Below are positions 9,401-19,445 of a stretch of DNA of 31,447 bases, one piece after another. Under the pieces are notes generated by a model, which saw only the letters and a list, made by a program, of their open reading frames with translations, was not told the origin of the DNA and made no database searches. The DNA is taken from contig CAJFCJ010000133.1 in the NCBI GenBank assembly GCA_904063045.1, positions 17,208-48,654 on the forward strand. Reading direction: 5' to 3'. Position 1 is the first letter of the stretch. Every line of letters begins with the position of its first letter. A program made the position numbers and the translations under genes. The DNA comes from Dimorphilus gyrociliatus (Eukaryota; Annelida; Polychaeta; Dinophilidae).

Positions 9401-11407
9401 CTAAAATAATCTGATACATGTTACCAATGGGCTATTATTCAAATAATTCAACTGTTCCTCATTAAAATCACACCAAAATACTGAAATACATTCTAATGTA
9501 TCTTTTGTATGGAGGAGTCCATCGCAAATTATTGAAAATCCATTTCCCATATTTGTATTATTATCTAAACTTAATACTTTGATGTTTGAACAACATTTTA
9601 ATAATTTTGCCCAACATTTACAACTTTCCTCATTTAAATCACAATCTGCAATAGAAATAAATTCTAAAGTCTTTTTAGAGTGAAGAAGTTGATCACAAAT
9701 ATCTGAAATTGAATTTGTCATATTTGGATTTCCAAATAAATCAATTTTTTTTATATTTTTACATTTTGACAATAAATTTACAAGATTTTTGCCATCATTT
9801 TCATTCAAATCACATCTGCCAATTGATATCACTTGTAATGCTTTTTTAGATACAATAAGACTATTGCAAATATCTGAAAAAACACTTTTAATTTCCAAAT
9901 CTCCATACAAATATATCTCTTTTATTTTAGAGCAATTTTTCAACAATTCTGCCAAACATTTGCCTTTTTCCTCATTCAAATTACAATCTCCAATATCGAT
10001 TTTCTCTAAACTTTTTTTGGAATAATTCAATGCATTCAAAACAGACAAAAGTGAATTCATAATTTTTGAATTTCCAAATAAATCTATTTCTCTTAAATTG
10101 GAACATTTTTCCAACAATTTTGCCAAATGTTTACCTTGTTCCTCATCCAAACAGCACAATCTAAGGGAAAGTTTTTCAAGAAGGCAATTTGTTTTAAGTA
10201 ATTGAAGACAAATTTGGCAAAAACCATTTTCCATATTTGAATTCTCTTGAAAATTCAAATCCTTTATATTTGGACACAATTTCAAAGTGTTAGCCAACCA
10301 TTGGCACATTCTATCATTCAAATATGAAGATTCAAAATTAAGTTTCTGTAAATTATTTTTAGACATAGTAAGCCCATTACAAATTTCAAAAAATCCATAT
10401 CCCATTTTTTTATTCCATCCCAAATCTATATCTTTTATTTTTGTGCATTTCATCAATAACTTTCCCAAAAATTTACACTGTTCCTCATACAAAAAACACT
10501 TATAGAAACTAATCTTCTCTAAAGTGTTGCTCGATTGATATAATACTTTAAAAATATCATGAAAACCATCAAAAACACTTGAATTGTATGATAAATCAAT
10601 TGATTGGATGTCATTATGATTTTCTAAGATTTCAATGCAAGCTTTAGTTTCTTTTGATGAAGATATTTTTGATTGGAAATTTAAATGACTCATTTCCTTT
10701 TTTCTAGTTTTTAACTTTAGATTTCTATTTTCAATTGAGTATTTTACTTTAATTCTTTTTAACAATTTGAATCTTAAAGATAAATTTTCCATCTGATTTT
10801 CCAAAAAATTTAACATATCTTCATCATGTTCTTCTATGTTCTTTATTGAATCTATTAAAGAATTCTTTCTTTGTATTGAAATCTCTTCTATTTCTGTTCT
10901 AATATCTGTAAATGCTTTTTTAATTCTCTCAATGCAAACATTCTCAATTCCATCAATTGTAGTCATTAAATTTTGACAATTTTCGTCATTCTTCATTAAG
11001 AGTTTATTAGTGAAATTTTCAGTTCTATTTTGACTTTTTATTGTTGTTATTTCACATTCTAAATGATTCTCTTCAAAACATTCAGAACATAGATTTTTAA
11101 TATTATGAGTTTTACAATAGAGAGACAATTCTTTTCCATGATTTTCGCAGATATTATCAACTATTTTCTGCTGGGAATGCTTTAAAAAATTCTTTTGCAG
11201 TCGCCAAATCTTTCCATCCGGAATTGTAGTTTCGTTTTTACATTTAGGGCACACAACTTTTGACTTGTTAATTGGTAAAATTTTTAGACATTTTAAACAA
11301 AAAGTATGTTGACATGAAAGTATCCTTGGATCTTTTTCTACCCAAGATTTTAAACAAATACCACATTCAGTATTCTCTTGTCCAAAACCATATTCACCGG
11401 TAGCCAT
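9401..11407 (-). CDS. RING, B-box, coiled-coil and RNI-LRR protein (TRIM-like)
   Basis: This is an intronless frame of 668 codons with a good ATG and no internal stop. Residues 15-56 are a C3HC4 RING finger (C15, C18, C32, H34, C37, C40, C53, C56), the E2-binding domain of E3 ubiquitin ligases. Residues 87-118 are a type-2 B-box (C87, H90, C98, H101, C107, C110, H115, C118). About residues 130-230 are Lys/Glu-rich and likely coiled coil, completing a TRIM-style tripartite module. From about 245 to 660 run seven paired LRR units of about 58 residues, with cores such as IKKIDLFGNPNM and CDLNEESCKCW. Known TRIM proteins usually end in SPRY, NHL or filamin domains, so an LRR end is unusual. By inference it is a cytosolic ubiquitin ligase whose LRRs choose targets, possibly in immunity. 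It shares LRR ancestry with the neighbouring genes and looks intact. Confidence 0.9.
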   Translation of the reverse strand: MATGEYGFGQENTECGICLKSWVEKDPRILSCQHTFCLKCLKILPINKSKVVCPKCKNETTIPDGKIWRLQKNFLKHSQQKIVDNICENHGKELSLYCKTHNIKNLCSECFEENHLECEITTIKSQNRTENFTNKLLMKNDENCQNLMTTIDGIENVCIERIKKAFTDIRTEIEEISIQRKNSLIDSIKNIEEHDEDMLNFLENQMENLSLRFKLLKRIKVKYSIENRNLKLKTRKKEMSHLNFQSKISSSKETKACIEILENHNDIQSIDLSYNSSVFDGFHDIFKVLYQSSNTLEKISFYKCFLYEEQCKFLGKLLMKCTKIKDIDLGWNKKMGYGFFEICNGLTMSKNNLQKLNFESSYLNDRMCQWLANTLKLCPNIKDLNFQENSNMENGFCQICLQLLKTNCLLEKLSLRLCCLDEEQGKHLAKLLEKCSNLREIDLFGNSKIMNSLLSVLNALNYSKKSLEKIDIGDCNLNEEKGKCLAELLKNCSKIKEIYLYGDLEIKSVFSDICNSLIVSKKALQVISIGRCDLNENDGKNLVNLLSKCKNIKKIDLFGNPNMTNSISDICDQLLHSKKTLEFISIADCDLNEESCKCWAKLLKCCSNIKVLSLDNNTNMGNGFSIICDGLLHTKDTLECISVFWCDFNEEQLNYLNNSPLVTCIRLF

Positions 11408-12235
11408 TTTGAATTAGATACTCTTTATTGTCACAGTAACGCTGTAACCCTAATGTTAATGGTGTGATCGATTTGTTTTGTATAAATCATAATTCAGCCT
11501 TCTATTGGCAATATTTAAATCATGTTGATGAATTATTAATGATTAGAGAATGCTATTTAACATTCTGTTTGGACTTGTCTATGACTGTTGGAGAAAACTA
11601 ATAATTAGCATAATCTGAATCTAAATAATCTGGACAACCACATAACCAGTGGGTTTTTTTAGGGTTTTTATGGATGGGTTTGGGTAAATTTTACCCTTAG
11701 GATCCCAAACACCTCGTTTGTCCATGTTCCTCCTCTGCTAGAAATTTACTCCCTCCAATAAAATGACAGCTGTGACTTTCTTATAAGAGGCCTATAGCCA
11801 TTGCACTGGTAGACACTGGTAGACATTTATAATACAGATCAATATAGCTTTTTTGAGTAGTAAGAGTAGACCAATTAGAGTTTTTGCTTAACAAGTTCTG
11901 AAGGTTTAGAGGTCACAGAGGGCACGGATACTCTTAACTATTTTCAAGGACCTAGTAATTTTCCCGGCTCTTGAACAAATTGGTAAAGACCAACTAGGCA
12001 TGAAAGTAGCGCCCTCTATTGGGAATAAGTGTTGTAACTCATTAATAATAAAAAGAATGAGAAATTAAACTGAAAATATTCTAGATGGAAAGTTGTTCCA
12101 GTTAAATATCACATGATCATAATTTTTCAATAACTTTTACACGAATTATGTATTAAAATATCTATCATGATTGAAGAGTTAATCTTTCAGTTGAGAATAT
12201 GAGTATGAACTGTAAAGTTATTTTTGTAGGTTTAA
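11408..12235. other. Divergent intergenic region between LRR genes
   Basis: This separates the minus-strand RING-LRR gene from the plus-strand LRR array and should hold the promoter of the former. A short direct repeat (cactggtagacactggtagac) lies at 11805-11825. No TATA box, RNA gene or transposon end could be named with confidence. Confidence 0.4.
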
Positions 12236-13487
12236 ACATCATTTGAGGGAATCAGTATCCAAAACTGTAATCTCCAACAGACACATATGGATTCTTTTGC
12301 AAAATTAATATTCTATTGTTCTAATTTAGTGTACATAAATTTATCAGGAAATCCAAAGATACAGCAGTTACTATCAATAATCTTTGATGAATTACACCAT
12401 TCTTCTAAAACATTAAAAAAGATTGAAGTCAGTAACTGTAGCATAACTATTAAAGAAGGGCATTCACTGGGGAAATTACTTAAAAAGTGCTCACATATAA
12501 CAGATATTGGCTTGGCATGGAATAAACATATGGGTGAATCATTTGAAGAAATACTTGATGGATTAGAAACATCATCAGATGTTTTGAAAAATGTTAATTT
12601 AAGCTGCTGCTGTTTAAATGAAACAAATGGAAAATCTTTGGGAAAAATGTTAAAAAAATGCCCATCTATAACAGAGATTAAGTTGGCAGCAAATAAAAAT
12701 ATTGGTGAATCATTTCAAGAAGTTCTTCAAGGCTTAGGCTCATCTTCAAAGATATTGGACACCAATGATTTCAGTTACTGTTTTTTGAATGAAGAATATG
12801 TGAAATCTCTTGGAGAGTTACTTAAAAACTGTTCACATATAAAGTATATTGACTTAAAAGGTAATAAAAACATGGGAAACTCATTCAATTTTGTATCTCA
12901 AGCATTGGCTTCATCATCAGAGACCTTGCAAAAGATTCTTCTCCAAACATTTAACTTAAATGTAGAGCAAGGGCTATTTCTAGCAAAGTTAATCAAAAAG
13001 TGCTTCCTTATAACAGATGTTAATCTTGTAAGAAATACTAATATAGGTAAATCATTTACAGAAATATTTGAAGGATTGGAATCATCTTCAGATATTTTGG
13101 AAAATATTTTTGTTGGAAGGTGTAAATTTAATGGAGAAGAAAGAAAATCCTTAGGAATATTATTTAAGAATTTTGCTAAAGAAGGAGCATTGAATTTGAA
13201 ATATAAAGATCATTTTTTTAAACATAATGAATTACTTTTAATAAAAAGTTTAGACCTGTAAATCCTGATAATTCTGAATGGGAATACATCTTCTTAGATG
13301 AAACTAATGGAACTTTGACTATTAGAAAGAGTTTGTCTGGAATTATTAAATGAAGAACAAGGAAAGTCTTTGGGAAAACTTCTTAAAAAGTGTTCTAGCA
13401 TGAGAGAAGTGAATTTGAAATACTGCATAACAATGGTATGGGTAAATCTTCTACAGAAATATTCGAAGGTTTAGAATCATCTTCAAA
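12236..13487 (+). pseudogene. RNI-type LRR array, 5' part, interrupted by MULE insertion
   Basis: An uninterrupted 324-codon frame runs from the ATG at 12287 to TAA at 13259-13261. The LRR pattern begins earlier in the same frame (ISIQNCNLQQTH), so that ATG is not a true domain start. Five paired LRR units are visible, with cores such as ITDIGLAWNKHM, IKYIDLKGNKNM and repeated SSSDILENI. After 13261 the repeats continue in shifted frames (LNEEQGKSLGKLLKKC) up to FEGLESSS, where the MULE at 13488 begins. The reading resumes at 14949 with NTLEEIDVVGC. No RING, B-box or signal is attached. It is on the opposite strand to its paralogues. Confidence 0.75.
13479..13487. repeat. Left target-site duplication of the MULE
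   Basis: The 9-bp sequence atcttcaaa directly precedes the element and recurs at 14940-14948 after it. Nine bases is the classic MULE target duplication. Removing the element and one copy restores the LRR reading frame. Confidence 0.9.
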
Positions 13488-14939
13488 GAGTATGGGAAAA
13501 AACGTCCTTGGGAAAAAACGTCCCTGGGAAAAAACGTCCCAGGGTGGGAAAAAATGTCCCAGTGTGGGAAAAAACGTCCCAAGGTTAGGAAAAAATGTCC
13601 CAAGGTTGGGAAAAACAAGTAGTGGGAAAAGATATTTGAATTTTAAAAAAGATTGCTCTATTTTGGGAACCAATGGCAATATACTGAGAATATAATAATT
13701 AATAATGAATATATGTTTATTAAAATGTATTAAAAATGAAAAAAGCTAAGAATGTTATACAAAGTTTAAAACTTACTAGAATAAAGTATAAAGTATGTTA
13801 AGACACTGAGAATTATTTTGAATAGATTAATGCAATCTTCTGCAAGAGGACATCCCAAACAGCAAATACTTGCTTCTGCTTCTGGATGACACTTTTCTTC
13901 TGATACTTCTTTAGCCTTTTTTCTGATAGAAGTTTCTCTACAACTGGAATAAGACTTGATTCCTGTTTTAAAATATCTATGAGCATATAAAATGACCCTT
14001 TTGCAGGAGTCTTTTCATTATTCTTCTGTGCCATCCTTCAACATCATTGTTGGTCCTGATGGCAAGACCAAATACAGACCAACAATTTGGTGTCCAAATT
14101 GAATGCTTAATCCAAGTACTTTCAATGTATTGGAAAAAATCCAAAAATTCATTTCTCTCAAAGGCCTCATCTTTTAGCATGTAGAAACTGTTTAGAATGG
14201 CTTCATCTGGAAGAAAAGGTAATGCCAAAACTTGTTTCAGCAGTCCTGCCTTCTTCTTTTCCATATTATATTGTTGTGTGTATCCCAAATTCTACAATAA
14301 TTTAATAAAAACATATAAAGAGACAGACCTTTGATGCATTTGGCATGGACATAATCTTGGCAGTCATTGCATTTCATCTTTCTCTGTCTGCCATAAAATC
14401 TTTTATTACAATTAATACAAACAGGTGCCATTACTAAGTTTCTGCAAAAATAAATTCACTTTCAACTATCAAATATGGCTGCCTATACAAAAATTATAAA
14501 TAATAACTCACTGGAAAGAAGTGTTCTTAAACAATGTATAATCTTGTAATATTCAATAAACTAAATCAATACCAGAGTTTCAATGCTTAAAAAACAAATT
14601 AGCCTGAAAATATGCCAAGAAATGCAAAATTTATCTTTCACTTACAGGCAAGACAAGGAAATAACTCATTTCTCTTTTAATAGCATTACATAATTCAGAG
14701 AAAACTGGTAAAAACATCACAATACATATCCCTTTCTTCAAAAATATTAATATTTTATTCTATAAATGAAATAAACAGCAAAGAGAAAAACATTTCTGAT
14801 TATAAGTATAAATAATTATGCCAAGTATATCTTTAGCCAGGCATAGGACGTTTTTTCCCAACAATTAGGACGTTTTTTCCCGCCCTGGGACGTTTTTTCC
14901 CAGGGACGTTTTTTCCCAAGGACGTTTTTTCCCGACCCC
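13488..14939. mobile_element. Non-autonomous MULE with tandem-unit terminal repeats
   Basis: This 1452-bp element is flanked by a 9-bp target duplication. Its left end (13488 to about 13635) holds at least six units of GGGAAAAAACGTCC or close variants spaced 16-22 bp apart. Its right end (14847-14939) holds five units in the opposite orientation. Inside is a minus-strand transposase relic keeping only the first zinc-binding exon and the last exon. The FLYWCH domain and most of the catalytic core are deleted. It must have moved using a transposase supplied in trans, or lost its core after insertion. It sits inside an LRR gene. Confidence 0.9.
13813..14431 (-). pseudogene. Internally deleted MULE transposase
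   Basis: The ATG at 14431 starts a zinc-binding motif C5-x2-C8-x12-C21-x2-C24-x4-H29-x2-C32, matching exon 1 of the intact transposase residue for residue in spacing. A 37-nt intron-like gap (14292-14328) follows. The next segment starts LGYTQQYNMEKKKAGLL and continues through SIWTPNCWSVFGLAIRTNN and VEGWHRR, the C-terminal region of MULE transposases. The splice would join phase 1 to phase 0, as expected if the exons between were deleted. A further frameshift near 14020 separates VEGWHRR from the final block (KGSFYMLIDILKQESS to LIYSK). It cannot make an active enzyme. Confidence 0.88.
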
Positions 14940-14948
14940 ATCTTCAAA
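14940..14948. repeat. Right target-site duplication of the MULE
   Basis: Second copy of atcttcaaa, directly after the right terminal repeat. It pairs with 13479-13487. Confidence 0.9.
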
Positions 14949-15185
14949 TACTTTAGAAGAGATTGATGTTGTGGGTTGTATATTAAATTAAGAACAAGAA
15001 AAGTTTATGAGAACATTATTTAAACAGTATTCCAATACAAAAATGTAAGTTTTAAATATTATGATGTATTGGGTTAGTTATTAATGAAATATTTCAGTTA
15101 TTGGAATGATTTTCAAATACTTTGGAAATAATGGATGTTGGTTGATGTAATATAAATGAAGATGAGAGATAATTTTTTAGAGTAT
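14949..15185 (+). pseudogene. RNI-type LRR array, part 3' of the MULE insertion
   Basis: The LRR reading continues from before the MULE as NTLEEIDVVGC, then hits a stop. It is followed by a second decayed unit reading SNTLEIMDVG and CNINEDER with further stops. These are the last recognisable LRR units before the MULE relic at the edge of the right arm. Confidence 0.65.
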
Positions 15186-15339
15186 CAAAGGTCAAATTTG
15201 ACTTTTGTTGAATTTTTGAACTCGTCCACCCTCTCATATCTGATAATTGAATTGAACATTACCTAAGTTGTTACATGTTTTGAAAGAACTTAAGTTTACC
15301 TCACCTAATTATAGTAATAATTTTATTATGCTTAATTTG

Positions 15340-15640
15340 CCAACTTGATGTAGGAAGTATAAATGCTGAAAGAAAGTAGTTAATCTGAAAACATGTGAAG
15401 AAATGTGAAATCTCTGTTCCCCTTATAGACAATACAATGAAATAATTCATTTGTCTTTTAATAGCATTATGTAATTCAGAGAAAACTTTTAAACATATTA
15501 TTATTATAGTTTATAATTATGTAAACAGCATAGAGATAAGTATTTCATAACAAAAGTATCAATTGTATTGCCCAGAACATCTTTACATACCCCAACACAT
15601 TTTTTTCTTAGTATGTTTTTTCTCAAGCCCATCCATTTCT
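15340..15640 (-). mobile_element. MULE end relic spanning the inverted-repeat boundary
   Basis: The segment 15375-15590 aligns by eye with 14600-14860, the 5' noncoding part of the MULE inserted at 13488. Shared blocks include tcttttaatagcatta and aattcagagaaaact. It is followed at about 15596-15632 by two degenerate GGACGTTTTTTCCC-type units. The inner end of the right arm (15569) falls inside this relic. The left arm keeps only its outermost part. Confidence 0.6.
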
Positions 15641-15991
15641 ATTATTAATACGAAATTTTGAAAATCCCACAATTGGAATATTTTAACCTGAAAATTCAAA
15701 TATTCTTTTTTCCCTGTTTTTTCATCTTTTTAAGACAAGATTTTTTATAAACATCAATAAGGGAAGCTTCCTTATTTAATTCATCAACCAATTGGTAAAA
15801 AGATCTGATTATGGTAATGTGATATAATCTATCAAATCAGAATGTCTGTTTGTTGCTTTCATTTCATGCTCAGTTAAATTGAAGATTGTTGGTACGGTAG
15901 TAGAATGAAGGAAAGGTATTTCTGATATCTTTTTTAATGTTGTCCTCCCATTATTCACATTTGATTGATAAGCTTTACTGTATCCCAAACT
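15602..15991 (-). pseudogene. Decayed MULE transposase C-terminal exon (right copy)
   Basis: Mirror copy of 3451-3840 with the same broken blocks. A few base differences from the left copy (for example near 15785, 15830 and 15895) are among the clearest divergences between the arms. Confidence 0.75.
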
Positions 15992-16146
15992 CTAAAAATA
16001 AATCTAGCTCATTTAATTTGTAGCCAAATTAAAAAATTTATCTCAACTGAATCTTTCGATAGAGTGCCACAACATTTCAGCCCATTTTAAGGCATGCATA
16101 CTGTGCACTTAGAAATAATAACAATGATATTTCAACTTTAGATATA

Positions 16147-16292
16147 TTTGAACTTTAGAAAGGCTTCTATTTTGTAGCAATTATAATACAGAAACGTTTA
16201 TAGGAATTTTAAATGGGAATTTGGAAAGACTTTTATTTAGTAGAATTAGATTCCAGAATTTTAGAAAGACCTTTATTTTGTAGGAAATAGAT
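16147..16292. repeat. Degenerate short tandem repeat (right copy)
   Basis: Mirror of 3150-3295. Three imperfect units contain agaaaggcttctattttgtag or close variants. Confidence 0.45.
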
Positions 16293-16552
16293 TTTTTGAT
16301 CATAACAGATTGTTCAACTATGGAATTAACAAAGGAACAAACAGTATAGAAAAAATGCATGTCAAACTTATTATATCCTATTCAAAAACAGATGAGGCAG
16401 GCATGTTTTTGCAGTGCCGCATGTTGGTGTACTGCTCTTGCAGGATCTGGACAGTTGACCCCATTAGGACAGTTAACCTCTATAGTCACTTACTTGATTT
16501 TTGAGTGTTGGTATGCAATATCTTTCTTAACCCCATGGTGGAGTAAGTGTAG

Positions 16553-16813
16553 AAAAATACTACTAAAACCATTCAGAAACAGATACCAAAGACTAAGTTT
16601 GATGAAGCAGTAGCCTTAAAATCAAATCGGAAAAAAATAGAGAAGAATCACCAACATAGAGAAATAATGGAAAAATTCAACAGATTTAGAGAAAAAGCAC
16701 AGTTGAAAATAGTCCTGAAAAAGAAAATACAGAGAAGTAAAGAAGTAATGGATGATGTATATTCACAAGTTGATATTGTCATTAAGTCAAGAATTACAAT
16801 GCAAATATCATAA
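16553..16813 (+). CDS. Unassigned coiled-coil-like open segment, probable terminal exon (right copy)
   Basis: Identical in sense to 2629-2889. It has an acceptor-like gtgtag, then 87 codons beginning KNTTKTIQKQIPK and ending IKSRITMQIS before TAA at 16811-16813. The product is charged and helical with no recognised family. It ends 8 bp short of the U1 gene, which points towards it. No upstream exon could be joined in frame. Confidence 0.4.
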   Translation, partial: KNTTKTIQKQIPKTKFDEAVALKSNRKKIEKNHQHREIMEKFNRFREKAQLKIVLKKKIQRSKEVMDDVYSQVDIVIKSRITMQIS

Positions 16814-16821
16814 GAAAAACT

Positions 16822-16977
16822 AAAAATCAATTTAAGATTATTAAAAAAAATTGGACAGTTGAGTCATCTCAATGTGAAATGATCACAGACGTCAACCAAT
16901 CCAAAGTGCAATGGAAAGGCCTCAGTCTGACGAAGCTACCTTATTGATCGTAGCAATTCCTTCTGCCAGGTAAGTAC
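16822..16977 (-). ncRNA. U1: U1 spliceosomal snRNA (right copy)
   Basis: On the minus strand this reads the same as 2465-2620. It has the ACTTACCTG splice-site-pairing end, stem-loop I with a GATCAATAAG loop, stem-loop II with ATTGCAC, stem-loop III, the Sm site and a weak final stem. I saw no difference from the left copy, and both retain the features needed for function. U1 genes are often multicopy, and here the second copy arose by the segmental inversion rather than by retroposition. Confidence 0.93.
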
Positions 16978-18087
16978 GCTTTTCATGGGTTCACACCTTG
17001 AGTATTATTTTAACTTTTGTATCTAGAGATGGCGCAGGGTAGATACAAAATTAATAGAAGAGTTCAATTTGTGACTTTTTCTCTTTTTAATATATGAACA
17101 CTGTCTTTGAGAATTAGATATTCAATGGCATATTTTCTACTTAGATTCACATGATGTAACAGAAACATTAATGGAATGTCTAAATCAAATTATGATAAAT
17201 TGGGTTACACAGGAATAGAACAGTAGGTGTTTATATACTTTCAGGTTTATCCCTGATATTCAATCATCACCTTGGTGAATTTTGTCTATTTCTTTACTAA
17301 CAGTAAGTCATAAGGTTCAATATTTAGGAGGATTTATTGAGATACACCTTGGCCATACCTTATCTATAATGGATCCTAGCTCTGACTAATTGAAATATAA
17401 TTCAACCATCTATTATTGGGCTTTCTTACATAGATTTTTAGGTAAGATTGTTATTAGCTGTGTAGAATAATATAATTAAAGCATAAAATATAATGAAAGC
17501 TGTAGATCAGGCGTAGATGACTTTGATACAGACACACCTTGCTTTATCAACAATACCAATACAGTTGACAACATGGTAAAGTACACACAGCTGTCAAAGC
17601 ATCTATTGACTTTTCTACTCCATTTTAAGCATAACTCTGAAGCACTACCAAATATAGGTCTTATGGTGAGAGAAAGACTATAAGCTATATGATGTAAATC
17701 TTTCACAATAAATTTGAATTAAACCAACTATAACTTTATTAATAAACCCTCACCATGAGCCATAAGACTTAATCTGAAAGCCACTATTATAGCCACAAGG
17801 TAATGTTATAGCAATTTTATACCTCATTGAGTACAGTTTTACCATCAACAGGTATGGTTTCACTCCCAAAAAATGAGCACTTTTTTATAAGCTTTGTTTG
17901 ATTTTTTTTATTCTGTCTATTAACTTTTAGTATATTTAACCTCTTACCCTCTTTTTACTGTTCAACACCTATCCAGTCGTTAATATTTTAATAACTTATA
18001 CTATTCAAATTAGTTCTTAACAGTAATGTATTACTTATTAACATTATGCAAAACAGAGAGAATAGAATAATTCAAAAAAAGTCTGTT
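16978..18087. other. U1 to MPC2 spacer with an unassigned open segment (right copy)
   Basis: Mirror of 1355-2464. The 68-codon open segment is at 17480-17683 on the plus strand and the interrupted palindrome before U1 is at about 17019-17046. No further gene was recognised. Confidence 0.4.
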
Positions 18088-18931
18088 TTAGTCTTGCTCC
18101 TTTTTCTTTTTTTGTTTATAATTCCATATGCGGCCAATTTGAGAGAATCCTATTATTGCCACTAAAATGTTGAACAAAGGTAAACTTAAAGCTGCCGGAG
18201 ATATAAGTAGGGAATGTCTTGCCCAGATGCATCCTGCAAAACCAGATAGGTAACACATTGTCTATCTTATAATTAATCAGTTGATGACAAAAAGAGGTTT
18301 GGTTTGACATTCATAACTTCTTATAAAGTGGACAACAGGAGTGTATGGACACCGTAAATTTTGATAGGCCAACTTTTAATTAATGGTTATGGTATTTTCT
18401 ATAAAAAATATATTAGGTATAAACATACCTAACTGCTGTTTTAAAGAAATTTATATAAAATGGCAAGTTGAACCTATTATTAAACACTAAAAAAATAAAA
18501 AAAGTAATCTTTTTTCATCGTGAAAAGATTTTTAATATTTGGCCTATAAAAATTTGAGGTGTTCCAACGTACCTGTTGTTTACTTTATAACCACGCGAAA
18601 AAATGAAAATACCTATTGCAGCCAGGGAAACAGATTGGGGGAGGCTCAAATATTCAGCTGGTCGGGCATAGTCAGCTAGACCAGCTATAACTAACCCCTG
18701 TAAATACAATCAAAGTTTTATTACAGTAAATAATGTTTATTTAACCATTGTATACCCATTTGAAAGTTGGTGCCCAATAAAATGTTATTTTTGGACCTGA
18801 AATTACATATTGTTAATAACATCATATTCAAAATTATTCTTTCTACCTGATTCATGCTTCCGAAACGGTTGTAATCTCCGTGGAACGAATTTACCAATGT
18901 TATTTATCAATGATCTATATACCTTTGCCAT
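18088..18931 (-). CDS. MPC2: Mitochondrial pyruvate carrier subunit 2 (right copy)
   Basis: The coding exons on the minus strand are 18847-18931, 18756-18796, 18613-18697 and 18088-18233. They give the same 118-residue MPC2 as the left copy, with motifs FYWAPTFKWG, AGLADYARPAE and IGRIWNYK. The third intron is two bases longer than in the left copy (single-base insertions matching left positions near 868 and 1145). Splice sites and stop are unchanged. Both copies therefore look functional, which would double MPC2 dosage if the duplication is real. Upstream sequence, including the paired accggt motif and the 11-bp hairpin, is also duplicated. Confidence 0.95.
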
Positions 18932-19445
18932 TTTGTTCAACCGGTCACTATTGATTTTGTTCAAGTTTGAGACCGGTTGATCAAAATGTGGTCTAGTTTT
19001 TTTAGTCTATTCAGACATTCAGGATTGAGAAAAAGAAATTGCCAGAAGATTGGCAAATTGTAGTTCTACTACTACAATAAGTCAGGACGCTTTCAATAAA
19101 ATTTATCAAGAGAAGAGACACTTAATGGTGCAAATTCCATAATGGCTTCATCTAATCTGGGCAAAGAATTTATTTCCTACAAAATAGAGTTCTTTTTGTA
19201 AATCAAAATTTACAGGTGTACATTTTTTTATAAAGTCCACTTTATTCAGGAGATTAAAAAAATAACCATTATTGATTTGAGATAAAAACCAATACATTAT
19301 TAAGCATAGCTTGTTATAGATTGGAAATCAGACAACCTTTTTCTCAAGGTTGTCTGGTGTTCACGTAAACCAAATATGTAAAACCCTGGGAAAGATGTTG
19401 TTGAAAACGGCAATGATTTTACTCTAATCATAACCTTAAGACCTA

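Larger units (their letters stand above)
15569..19445 (-). repeat. Right arm of the giant inverted repeat
   Basis: This is the reverse complement of 1-3873, with the same gene order: MULE relic, coiled-coil-like segment, U1, spacer, MPC2. The arm ends at or beyond 19445. The true outer end cannot be fixed because the partner sequence runs out at the window start. The two arms are separated by 11,695 bp of unique sequence. Confidence 0.97.

Noticed and set aside
13488-13635. CRISPR-like array of short repeats
   Set aside because: Units are 14 bp with 2-8 bp spacing, recur inverted at 14847-14939 and bound a MULE with target duplication. This is a eukaryotic transposon end.
13395-13695. Pro/Phe-rich and Lys/Gly-rich frames around 13500-13620
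   Set aside because: They come from translating the tandem GGGAAAAAACGTCC units of the MULE terminal repeat and are not proteins.
16911-16969. Apparent coding exon starting MERPQSDEATLLIVAIPSA with a perfect GTAAGTA donor
   Set aside because: It is the complement of U1 snRNA. The donor is the mirror of the U1 5' end that pairs with splice sites, and the same strand has no continuing exon.
18515-18709. Minus-strand frame containing GLADYARPAE and reading on into ISRGYKV-type residues
   Set aside because: The first part is MPC2 exon 3, but the frame reads through the donor at 18612 into the intron. The spliced form joins to CIWARHSLL.
1-19445. A giant transposon with 3.9-kb terminal inverted repeats
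   Set aside because: The arms contain intron-bearing host genes and the interior has no transposase, polymerase or integrase that would serve such an element. Segmental duplication or assembly join fits better.
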